Assembly (NCBI GenBank): GCA_965246925.1
Contig: CBDFFY010000001.1
Location: 1 to 64,000, forward strand
Length of the DNA: 64,000 bases
Reading direction: 5' to 3'
DNA from: JANPPS01 sp965246925
GTDB lineage: Bacteria; Pseudomonadota; Alphaproteobacteria; Acetobacterales; Acetobacteraceae
The position numbers were made by a program, and so were the translations under genes. Shown here piece by piece: positions 1 to 6,840 of the stretch. The stretch's first letter is position 1. Each line of letters begins with the position of its first letter. The notes beneath the pieces are model-generated. The model was given only the letters and a program-made list of their open reading frames with translations. It was not told the DNA's origin and searched no databases.

Positions 1-261
1 CAGGTCGACACTCATCTCGGACGTGCCCGAAAGGACGCTGACGGAGATCACCCGCGTGATCGGGTATTCGCGGGTGATCAGGTCCGACGTGCCGAGCCCG
101 TTCACCAGCTCCGAGAAGTCGTCGGAGCGTGGATCCCGGTTCATGAAGTCCACGAGCAGCGCGGACGCCACCCCGTTCAGGAGGGTGAGCTGCGCGTCCT
201 TGCTGCCGTCGGTGATGTCGAGCGCCGCCTTCAGCTGCGACAGCGTCGCGAAATCAGCCAT
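1..261 (-). CDS. Head-tail connector (gp6-like adaptor), partial
   Basis: The reading frame begins at 261 with MADFATLSQLKAALDI and continues off the left edge (about 87 residues visible), so the C-terminus is missing. The N-terminal pattern, a short helix-rich 'TLSQLKAALDI' start, then 'DAQLTLLNGVASALLVDFMNRD' and 'ITREYPITRVISV' strands, is typical of phage gp6-type head-tail adaptor proteins, which sit below the portal and close the head. Its start overlaps the stop of the upstream 254-721 gene by a few bases, suggesting translational coupling. The gene order (capsid, then adaptor) supports the call. Family assignment is by eye. Confidence 0.6.
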   Translation of the reverse strand, partial: MADFATLSQLKAALDITDGSKDAQLTLLNGVASALLVDFMNRDPRSDDFSELVNGLGTSDLITREYPITRVISVSVLSGTSEMSVDL

Positions 262-721
262 TCTTCTTCGCGCGGGCGGGCGGCTTCACCTTGCTCGTGG
301 GCTCGGCCGGCGCGATGGCCGGGCTGGGCGGCGTCACCTGCGTGACCGGCGCCGCCGCCACGGCCGCTTCGCGCGCGACCTGGGCCGCAGTGTCCGCCTG
401 GCTCTGGGCGGCCCGGTCCGCTGCGGCGGCCTGTTCGGCCTGGACCGCTGCGTCCTCCTGCGCCTTGAGGTCGGCCGCGGCCCGGGCGGCTTCCTCCTGG
501 GCCACCGCCGCGGCGCGCGCGAGCTCGGCGGTGACGGCAGCGGCCGCGTCGACCTCGGCCGGGTCCGGCACCTTCGAGACGCCTGCCAGGGTGATGAGGT
601 CGAGGACCACGCCGGAGTCCACGTCGTGCAGGTCGATCTCGCCGTTCTCGTCGGCCGTGAAGGTCTGTCCGCGGGCCGAAACCTCGTGGACGCCAGGCGG
701 CAGGGTGTATTTCGTGCTCAT
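254..721 (-). CDS. Ala-rich coiled-coil structural protein, unknown
   Basis: A 155-aa protein starting MSTKYTLPPGVHEV. The first 50 residues look like a small beta-rich domain (a 'GVHEVSARGQTFTADENGEIDL' strand pattern seen in small head or neck proteins). Residues 55-125 are a long Ala/Glu/Gln-rich coiled coil and the tail is Pro/Lys-rich (KVKPPARAKKNG). It lies between the beta-helix protein and the head-tail adaptor, overlapping the adaptor start, so a head-completion or decoration role is inferred. I do not recognise the family. Confidence 0.6.
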   Translation of the reverse strand: MSTKYTLPPGVHEVSARGQTFTADENGEIDLHDVDSGVVLDLITLAGVSKVPDPAEVDAAAAVTAELARAAAVAQEEAARAAADLKAQEDAAVQAEQAAAADRAAQSQADTAAQVAREAAVAAAPVTQVTPPSPAIAPAEPTSKVKPPARAKKNG

Positions 722-743
722 GTGCGGCGCGCTCCGGATGAAG

Positions 744-794
744 ATGCTCCGGGGCTATCGAGCGCTGGTGCCCCGTGCCAGCGCCCCGGAGCGG
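744..794. terminator. Long intergenic hairpin between structural genes
   Basis: GCTCCGGGG (746-754) pairs with CCCCGGAGC (784-792), with an inner pair GCGCTGG/CCAGCGC. It falls in the 84-nt gap between the beta-helix gene and the next gene on the minus strand. There is no clear T-run, so it may attenuate or stabilise the transcript rather than end it. Confidence 0.45.
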
Positions 795-805
795 AGGCGG
801 TGGGC

Positions 806-2050
806 TCAGGCCGGGTCGGGCGGCGCGTCCGGCGGCGCCGACACGCGGTTCGAGCTGTCGAACACGAACGGATTGGCCCCGACCAGCTGCCCTTCCCCGG
901 TGAAGGTGACGCTCGGAGGCTGGCTGCCGGGCTGGCCGACCCAGAAGACCTTCGGCCGGATGAACTCCGCCCGCGTCGTGGCGCCGGCGAGCCAGATCAC
1001 CTCGGAGAAGCGCGAGATGTAGAACGTGTCGTCGGTGCTGGTGAACTGCGCGCCTTCGCCCGGGCGCACGTTGTTGTCGCCTTCGTCGTTGAACCCCATG
1101 GCGTTGCCGCTCGCACACCCGGGCAGCGAGACGTAGGTGTTGCGCGTGCTGGTCGCGACCGTGGCGCCGGGACAGTCGAGCCAGCGTCCGTTCGACCGGC
1201 CGATGTAGCTGTCGCTCACGTCGAGCCGCGGGCTGCGGGTCTTGATGGTGTTGCCCACGCTGTTGCCCACGAAGATCGAAGCCATGATCCGGAACGTGCC
1301 CGAGCAGACGTACGTGTCGTGGCTGCGCCCGTCGGCGAGGCCGTTGTTCTTGTTCCGGCCGAACACGCACCGGTCGAGGACGTAGTCGACGAGCGTGGAC
1401 CCGCCCGGCGGGGCGAACACGCCGTTCTCGCACCCGTCGAAGGCGCAGAGCTGCAGCAGCAGCTGGCCGGCCGTGAGGAAACCTTCCGGATAGACGGAAG
1501 TCTCGCCGTCCGACACGCCGTCGGCGCCGCCCGCGTTGACGAAGCCGATGTTGCGGAACACGGCCGGGCCCATCGTGTGCACGATGCCCTTGCCGTACGA
1601 GAGGCGGTGGCCGGAGCCGAGGCCGCCCTGCCCGTCGAGCAGGGTCTTCCGCATGCCGGCGCCCTCGAACACGATGGGGGTGTTCTCGGGCCCGATATGC
1701 AGGTGCCCCGGTTCCGTGCCTTCGGGCAGGGTGATCAGCTTGTTCGGGGAGAGCTGCTGGTTCATGAACCAGAGCGGGTTGCTGGCGGGAGCGGCGGGCG
1801 CCGCCGGCGCCGCGGCCGGGGCCGGGGACGCGAGCGAGGCGACGGCGGCGTCGAGCTTGGTGCCGATGGCCGCGAGCCCGTCGTCGATGTGCTTGCCGAT
1901 CGCGGCCAGCATGGCGTCCACGTTGGCGAAGGGAACGCTGAGGGCGGCAGCACCGGTGGCCGCGAGCGGGAAGGTGAACTTCGTCGCGCCGGCGACAACG
2001 ATCATGCTGGTAGGCGTGAACTCGACCCGCGAGATGGGAGGGTTGGCCAT
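806..2050 (-). CDS. Beta-helix (pectate-lyase-like) virion protein
   Basis: A 414-aa protein beginning MANPPISRVEFTPTSMIVV. Residues about 60-90 form an Ala/Pro linker. The rest has the repeating short-strand pattern of a right-handed parallel beta-helix (FRNIGFVNAGG, LQLCAFDGCENGVF, YVLDRCVFGRNKNNG, DVSDSYIGRSNG), as in tailspikes and head fibres that bind or cut surface polysaccharide. It sits between the capsid genes and the adaptor, more consistent with a head fibre or decoration protein than a tailspike; that is inference. No catalytic residues can be assigned by eye. Confidence 0.65.
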   Translation of the reverse strand: MANPPISRVEFTPTSMIVVAGATKFTFPLAATGAAALSVPFANVDAMLAAIGKHIDDGLAAIGTKLDAAVASLASPAPAAAPAAPAAPASNPLWFMNQQLSPNKLITLPEGTEPGHLHIGPENTPIVFEGAGMRKTLLDGQGGLGSGHRLSYGKGIVHTMGPAVFRNIGFVNAGGADGVSDGETSVYPEGFLTAGQLLLQLCAFDGCENGVFAPPGGSTLVDYVLDRCVFGRNKNNGLADGRSHDTYVCSGTFRIMASIFVGNSVGNTIKTRSPRLDVSDSYIGRSNGRWLDCPGATVATSTRNTYVSLPGCASGNAMGFNDEGDNNVRPGEGAQFTSTDDTFYISRFSEVIWLAGATTRAEFIRPKVFWVGQPGSQPPSVTFTGEGQLVGANPFVFDSSNRVSAPPDAPPDPA

Positions 2051-2112
2051 GGTCGCTCCGGTGAAGGTTGAGCGTCAGACATAGCCGAAACCGCAACCGA
2101 AAGGTGCATCGG

Positions 2113-2128
2113 TCGCATGAATATGCGA
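2113..2128. promoter_or_regulatory. Dyad motif site 1 (divergent region)
   Basis: TCGCATGAATATGCGA is a perfect 6-bp-arm palindrome in the gap between the leftward beta-helix gene and the rightward 2341-3495 cassette. Related sites occur at 30641, 37142, 43732 and 53189, each at the start of a transcription unit. Probably a regulator or promoter site; the binding protein is unknown. Confidence 0.5.
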
Positions 2129-2340
2129 GGCTGCCGCCCGGCGCCCGGCTTTGTCCGGGCGTCGCTCATGGAGCGGGCCGCATGCACCTGGTCGTCATCG
2201 AGGAGAGCGAATTGCAGATTTTCCGTCGGCTTCTGGAGTGCATCTTCGGTGGCGGCTCGGCATCTGTGATCGATCCCGCGGCGTCGCTGCAGTCGCGTCA
2301 GTTCGTTCAACTCACCGACCTCATCAAGGAGCTCACACGC

Positions 2341-2664
2341 ATGGCAACCGACATCAAGGGCGCGATCGACACGCTGACGGCGGACGTCGCCGCTCAGAAG
2401 ACCGTCATCAACGGCTTCATCACCTACGAGAAGGGCGTCGTGGCCCAGCTGCAGGCGGCACTCGCCGCGGCCTCGGCCGCGGGCGCGACCGATGCGCAAC
2501 TGGCCGACCTGGTGGCGCTCCACGGCGCGATCGCCGCCAACACGAGCACCATCAGCGATGCGATGGTGACCGGCACGGCCGCGGCGAACGAGAGCCCGGC
2601 GCCGGTTGTGACCGCGCCGGCCGAGGGCGTCGCCACGCCCGATCCCGCCACCCCGGCCGCCTGA
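2341..2664 (+). CDS. Small Ala-rich coiled-coil phage protein
   Basis: A 107-aa protein, MATDIKGAIDTLTADVAAQ. The start is chosen because AAGGAG lies 9 nt upstream; the frame stays open to an earlier ATG at 2182 (161 aa), which lacks such a site. Helical heptads run through residues 1-90 (LQAALAAASAAGATDAQLADLVAL), ending in a Pro/Ala tail. Proteins of this shape are common small head-region accessory proteins in siphophages. It is the first gene of a four-gene plus-strand cassette embedded in the minus-strand head module, preceded by dyad site 1. Confidence 0.55.
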   Translation: MATDIKGAIDTLTADVAAQKTVINGFITYEKGVVAQLQAALAAASAAGATDAQLADLVALHGAIAANTSTISDAMVTGTAAANESPAPVVTAPAEGVATPDPATPAA

Positions 2665-2669
2665 TGGAC

Positions 2670-2708
2670 GTTGGCGCGTTGGCATGTTGGCGTGCCGACG
2701 CGCCAACA
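2670..2708. repeat. GTTGGC octamer repeat array, copy 1
   Basis: Three in-phase 8-bp units, GTTGGCGC, GTTGGCAT and GTTGGCGT (2670-2693), are followed by an inverted copy (ACGCGCCAAC, to 2708), making a 10-bp-arm inverted repeat. The same octamer recurs in reverse orientation at 59080-59103, just upstream of parA. Candidate binding site for the partition or another regulator. Confidence 0.5.
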
Positions 2709-2748
2709 ACCGCCTTTCCTCTGAACCCCTCTCAGGCAGACACCGGCA

Positions 2749-3110
2749 TGGCAGCGACAGCGGACCGGATGATCGCGGCGTTGAACGTGCTCGCGAAGTG
2801 GCGCGCCGTGCTGGCCGGATGGCACCTCGGCACCCGCACCCTCCACACCCCCGGCACGTCGGCCATGCGCGACCTTGCCGACAAATGGCTGGTGATGCGG
2901 ACCGAGAACAACGCGCTGACGGCACTGCTGATCGCGAAGGGCGTGTTCACGGTGGAGGAGATGCAGGAGCAGATCCGCGTCGAGGCCGAGTACCTGAACG
3001 AGGCGCAGGCCGAGTTCTTCGCCGGCTTCGTGGCCGGAGCGCACGGCATCACCATCACCGACCCGGCGCTGGCGGCTGAGACGATGAAGCGGCTGGGCTT
3101 TCCCGAATGA
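2749..3110 (+). CDS. Unknown small phage protein
   Basis: A 120-aa, mostly helical protein starting MAATADRMIAALNVLAKWR. Two patterns stand out: 'WLVMRTENNALTALLIAKGVFTVEEMQEQ' and 'YLNEAQAEFFAGFVAG'. The first (an entry such as 'x-ALxxLLxxKGVFT') is often seen in small phage proteins that act near the tail-fibre or head cassette, but no function is known to me. It ends with a 4-base ATGA overlap into the next gene, so the two are probably co-translated. Confidence 0.6.
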
Positions 3111-3307
3111 ACGACCGGCAGGTGCTCACCTGCTGCATCACGGCCGTGGCGCTCTTCTCGATCGCGATCATTGGGCCGGCCGGTTGTCTGCGCGACGCTG
3201 AGCGGAGCCTGGCGCGGCGGGTCGAAGCGGCATGCGCCACCGGCAATCTGACGGAAGACCCGGCGCGTGCCTTCGCCTGCACTCAGGCCGTGAAGCTGCG
3301 CCCCTGA
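3107..3307 (+). CDS. Small secreted or membrane-anchored protein
   Basis: A 66-aa protein, MNDRQVLTCCITAVALFSIA, with one hydrophobic segment (residues 8-24) followed by a polar stretch with two cysteines (AACATG, AFACTQ). The start overlaps the upstream stop (ATGA). The layout suggests a membrane anchor with a small periplasmic domain. It could be a lysis-accessory protein, but the cassette holds no recognisable endolysin, so no function is given. Confidence 0.5.
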   Translation: MNDRQVLTCCITAVALFSIAIIGPAGCLRDAERSLARRVEAACATGNLTEDPARAFACTQAVKLRP

Positions 3308-3360
3308 CCGCGGGTCCGGCTTCCGAGAGTCCGCGCCTTCTTTCCGCGTCGGAGCACCTG

Positions 3361-3495
3361 GTGGTCGTGAAGGCGTTCGCCTCCTTCCTGCCGGGCGACG
3401 TCATCAGCGCGCCCGCGGACATCGAGCTGCTGGACCGCGTATGCGACGACGTCGCTTCCCACGTCGTCCGGATCTCGCCGCCCCACCACATCTGA
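3361..3495 (+). CDS. Small beta-rich phage protein, GTG start
   Basis: A 44-aa frame read from GTG at 3361: MVVKAFASFLPGDVISAPAD onwards to HVVRISPPHHI. GGAG lies about 6 nt upstream. The pattern 'VVKAF..FLPGDVI..P..I......HVVRI' matches small proteins common near phage head genes, of unknown role. The frame is open further upstream, but those residues do not look like this family. Confidence 0.45.
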   Translation: MVVKAFASFLPGDVISAPADIELLDRVCDDVASHVVRISPPHHI

Positions 3496-3511
3496 GGCCA
3501 GAACGCGCGAA

Positions 3512-3538
3512 GGGCGGGAGGATCGCTCCCCCCGCCCC
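3512..3538. terminator. Hairpin between convergent genes
   Basis: GGGCGGG (3512-3518) pairs with CCCGCCC across a short loop, between the plus-strand cassette and the end of the leftward capsid gene. A GC-only stem in a convergent gap suggests a bidirectional terminator, although there is no T-run. Confidence 0.45.
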
Positions 3539-3560
3539 CGCAGTCCCTCCAGCTCGAGGC

Positions 3561-5045
3561 TTAGTTCGGGCTGATGTTGGTGATCACATACATGCCCGGC
3601 ATGAACATGTTCTGCAGCACCTGGTCGGTGTAGACGCCATACTCGTAAGCACGGGTCCGGCGGGGCCACTCCGTCTGGTAGTAGTCGCGCCGCGTGCGCA
3701 CCTGGAGCACGTTCGTGATGTTGTTCAGCGCGTAGGGCAGGCTGTCGGTCAGGAAGAGCACCGTGCCCGGCGGCATGTCCGGATGCACGATGATCGGCAG
3801 CTCCTGGTTCGCGCCGTTCGCCGCGAACTGGTTGGTGTAGCCCTTCAGCGAGCCGCTGCCGACCAGCTGGCCCTGCATCACGTTGAAGGTGAACCGGCCG
3901 TTGCTGGTCGGGCCTCCGGTCAGGATCTTCTTGCGGATCCACATGGCCTCCTGCGAGTTCACCAGGATGCGGCTCGGTCCCAGGCGCAGGCGGTCCCAAT
4001 AGTCCTGCAGCACCGCGTCGAACTCGACGATGCCGCCGCTGCCGTCCGCCGTGAGGCCGGAGCCCGCCGGCAGCGTCATGTAGCCGGCGCCGTTGGCGGC
4101 GTTGCCCGCCATGGTCAGCAGGCCGTCGTGGATCAGGCTGTTGGTGCTGTTGTCCGTGTTCGGCAGCGACACCGCCAGCTGCGTGCCGGACGGCATGGCC
4201 GTCAGCACGGTCTGGTTGATGTAGGTGACCGCGAACAGCGCCTCCGCACCGGCCGCGCCGCCGAACCAGGCATACCCGAACGCGCCCCGCACCGGCGTCA
4301 CCGTGCAGGTCACGCTGTTGGTGGTGCTGGCCGAGGTCGTGACGGTGGCGGCCGCGGACTTCTGCGCGGACCCGCCGCCGAAGCTCTCGGTGTAGCCGTC
4401 GACCGTGGTGCGGGTGACCAGCGCGGCCACACCCCCCGAGACGGTCGAGCGGCGGCGGCCTTCGAACGTGAGCGCCACGCAGATGACGGACACGGTGGTG
4501 GTGGCCGGCAGCGCGCCGCCGGCGCCGGACGCGGCGAGCGTCGGCGTGGGCGTCACGCCGAGGTTGGAGGAGGTGTTGCCGCCCAGCAGGATCTTTTCCT
4601 CGGCGAGCATCAGCGCCTGCAGGCCGCTGTTGGCGGCGCGGGAGCGGACGTCGTCGAAGTCGGCGGCGGCGAGCTCCGCCTCGTCGGTCACGGCGGCCTC
4701 GGTGCCGAGCGTGCGGTATGCGGCGAAGTATTCCTTCGTGCTGACGCCGATCACGGACCCGCGGTGGCCTTCCGACACGCCCACGAACACGCTGGTCGTG
4801 TCGATGGCGGTGACGGCCTTCCAGTTTGCTTGAATCGATTTGCCGCCGCCCACGCGCGGGATGCTGTTCCGCAGCGGCGTGAGGACGGGGTAGAGGTTCA
4901 GGACGGCCGGGCTGAGGTCATAGTCCTGCAGGCCCTGCGTCGCGACGGAGGGCTGGGAGAAGGTGGCGGCCTTCGCCAGCGCGGCGGGGTCCGCGGCGTT
5001 GGCGAGCGCTGCACGCAGCAGCGTCAGGGTGTCGGAAGTGGACAT
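3561..5045 (-). CDS. Major capsid protein (HK97-like) with inserted domain
   Basis: A 494-aa protein starting MSTSDTLTLLRAALANAADP at 5045. The N-terminal arm (ATFSQPSVATQGLQDYDL, then LYPVLTPLRNSIPRV) is characteristic of one HK97-fold capsid family, as are TEAAVTDEAELAA, the 'ILLGGNTS' turn and the C-terminal 'LPIIVHPDMPPGTVLF' to 'YGVYTDQVLQNMFMPGMYVITNI' region. Residues about 165-270 (TTTVSVICVALTFEGRRRST to ALFAVTYIN) are Thr/Ser/Gly-rich beta strands inserted in the fold, resembling an Ig-like surface domain. It lies directly downstream of the scaffold gene. The frame remains open 48 codons upstream, but that stretch is unlike a capsid protein. Confidence 0.9.
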   Translation of the reverse strand: MSTSDTLTLLRAALANAADPAALAKAATFSQPSVATQGLQDYDLSPAVLNLYPVLTPLRNSIPRVGGGKSIQANWKAVTAIDTTSVFVGVSEGHRGSVIGVSTKEYFAAYRTLGTEAAVTDEAELAAADFDDVRSRAANSGLQALMLAEEKILLGGNTSSNLGVTPTPTLAASGAGGALPATTTVSVICVALTFEGRRRSTVSGGVAALVTRTTVDGYTESFGGGSAQKSAAATVTTSASTTNSVTCTVTPVRGAFGYAWFGGAAGAEALFAVTYINQTVLTAMPSGTQLAVSLPNTDNSTNSLIHDGLLTMAGNAANGAGYMTLPAGSGLTADGSGGIVEFDAVLQDYWDRLRLGPSRILVNSQEAMWIRKKILTGGPTSNGRFTFNVMQGQLVGSGSLKGYTNQFAANGANQELPIIVHPDMPPGTVLFLTDSLPYALNNITNVLQVRTRRDYYQTEWPRRTRAYEYGVYTDQVLQNMFMPGMYVITNISPN

Positions 5046-5120
5046 TGGGGTGTTCCCTCGGAGCGGAACCGCGGCCCAGCGGCGTGATCGGGCCAGCCCG
5101 TGCTCAGAGGGGGGATGACG

Positions 5121-5184
5121 AGCACGCCGGGCCTTGCGACCCGGCGTGCTGTCTTGGCGTCCGCGCTGGTTCCCTGAACCAGCG
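5121..5184. other. Two strong hairpins between scaffold and capsid genes
   Basis: AGCACGCCGGG (5121-5131) pairs with CCCGGCGTGCT (5140-5150), and CGCTGGTTC (5164-5172) pairs with GAACCAGCG (5176-5184). Both lie in the 160-nt gap before the major capsid gene on the minus strand. They may set capsid expression through mRNA processing, stability or partial termination; no T-run follows. Confidence 0.55.
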
Positions 5185-5205
5185 GTCAAGCGGCTTTTGG
5201 CGTGC

Positions 5206-6768
5206 TCAGACCACTTTGTGCAGAGCCGAGAGGTCGGCGCCCGGCAGCTTGATCGCGGCCTTCAGCATGATGCGGTTGCGCTCGTCCTGCGTGCGCGCCC
5301 CGTCGAGCTCCGCGGCGATCTTCTCCAGCACGCCGTCGCCAACCGTGACGGTGTCGGCCTGCTTGGCGAGCGCCGTGCTGCCGCCCAGTACGGCGCGCGG
5401 CGCGGCGGGCTGGGCGGAGAGGCGCGCCACCTCGGCCCGCAGCGCCTGGACCTGCGGATTGGGCTCGCTCGCCAGCTTCTGCATCTTCGCCTCCACCGAG
5501 GCGAGCTGCTTGCGCATGTTGTCGAGCTCGGCCGTATCGGCCGACTTGCCGAACGGCTTCTTCTTCGGGTCGTCGCCGCCCGCCGGCGCTGCGCCCGCAT
5601 CGGGCTCTGCGCCCGCGTCAGGCTCGGCGCCCGCGTCGGGCTCGCCTCCGCCGTCGGGCGCATCGCCCTGGCCGGTCGGATCGGCGCCCGCGCTCGGGTC
5701 CGTTCCGGGATCATTCCCCGCCTGGTCGCCGCTGCCCGCGTCGTTGGCGCCGAGCAGCTGCATCACGTGGTCGACCTGCATCAGGCTCGCCGCCGCGATG
5801 CGGCCCAGGATCTCCACCTGCGCCATGATGTCGTTCGGATCGTCGCCCCCGCCCGCGCCCGGGTCGCCGCCCATGCCGGGGTCGCCGTCCATGCCCGGGT
5901 CGCCACCCTTGGCGAGCACGTCCTGGCCGTCGGTCACTTCGAACAGCTTGCCGAGCGTCTCCTCGGGCACGCCGGCGTCGAGCAGGATCTCGGTGCCGAG
6001 CGTCACCACGGCCATCGTGATCGAGGCCGGGTCGCAGGCGAACTTCGCCAGCTCCTCCGGCAGCGCGCACTTCAGGATCATCGCCGCGTCCGGGTTCTCC
6101 GGGTCCTCGGCGTTGGGGACTTGCACGTAGTTCAAGCCGTCCTCGACCTCGTCGTCTGCGTGGGCGAAGTCCATGTGGTCGTTGACCGCGGCGCGCAGCG
6201 CGAGCTCGGCGACCTGCACGGCGTGCTCGAGCAGCGCCGCGATCTGGTCGCTGGCGGGCTCCGGATCGTCCTCGCCCTCGCCGCCCTCAATGATGCTGTC
6301 GGCCATGTCGGCGAGGCGCGACACGAGGTTCGCGACGCGGCCGACGGTGCCGAGGCCCTTGTAGAGTGGGGCGTGCTCGGCCTCGATCTCGCCCGCGAAC
6401 TTCACGAGCGTCTCTTCGGCGTGTTCGTCGGCGGCCTTCTCGAGCTCGGGCGCCACGGCCGCTTCGAATTCGGCGAAGCTGGTCGCGATCTGCTCGTCCC
6501 GGTTGTCGGGCGCCTGCGCGACGAGATCGGTGACGCTCTTGTGCAGGGTCTCGACCATCTGCGGGAACAATTTCATGACGGGGTCCTTCTGCATCGCTGA
6601 AGGCGCTCCAGGCCTCCGATGCGCGAACCGGGCGCGTCCTCTGGTTCCCGCAGCCATCCGCGCGCGGAGGCTTGGCACCAGGCCCTTCAGGCGGCGATCG
6701 AGGTCATAGGGCTGCAGCCCGGAGGTCGGGCTCGAGGGCTGGGAGAAGGTGGCCGGGCTGTCGCTCAT
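5206..6768 (-). CDS. Head scaffold protein
   Basis: From 6768 the frame gives 520 aa. From an internal ATG at 6576, with AAGGA 7 nt upstream, it gives 456 aa (MKLFPQMVETLHKSVTDLVA), the better-supported scaffold start. The body is acidic and helical (EEFEAAVAPELEKA-type), with Asp/Gly/Pro-rich low complexity (DPGMGGDPGAGGGDDP; repeated DAGAEP units around residues 365-395) and a coiled coil at 'ELDNMRKQLASVEAKMQ', typical of scaffolds. It lies immediately before the capsid gene. The extra N-terminus (ATFSQPSSPTSGLQPYDL) strongly resembles the capsid protein's own N-arm; see findings. Confidence 0.7.
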   Translation of the reverse strand: MSDSPATFSQPSSPTSGLQPYDLDRRLKGLVPSLRARMAAGTRGRARFAHRRPGAPSAMQKDPVMKLFPQMVETLHKSVTDLVAQAPDNRDEQIATSFAEFEAAVAPELEKAADEHAEETLVKFAGEIEAEHAPLYKGLGTVGRVANLVSRLADMADSIIEGGEGEDDPEPASDQIAALLEHAVQVAELALRAAVNDHMDFAHADDEVEDGLNYVQVPNAEDPENPDAAMILKCALPEELAKFACDPASITMAVVTLGTEILLDAGVPEETLGKLFEVTDGQDVLAKGGDPGMDGDPGMGGDPGAGGGDDPNDIMAQVEILGRIAAASLMQVDHVMQLLGANDAGSGDQAGNDPGTDPSAGADPTGQGDAPDGGGEPDAGAEPDAGAEPDAGAAPAGGDDPKKKPFGKSADTAELDNMRKQLASVEAKMQKLASEPNPQVQALRAEVARLSAQPAAPRAVLGGSTALAKQADTVTVGDGVLEKIAAELDGARTQDERNRIMLKAAIKLPGADLSALHKVV

Positions 6769-6840
6769 GCCGCAGACCGGCCGCCGGGTGGTGCCCGGGG
6801 CGAGCCTGCGGAATGAGTGCCGTTTAGCCGGCGAACTAAA

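Noticed and set aside
23..2071. A 682-codon plus-strand open frame at the left edge
   Set aside because: Shadow of the minus-strand adaptor, coiled-coil and beta-helix genes, which have coherent sequence and coupled starts.
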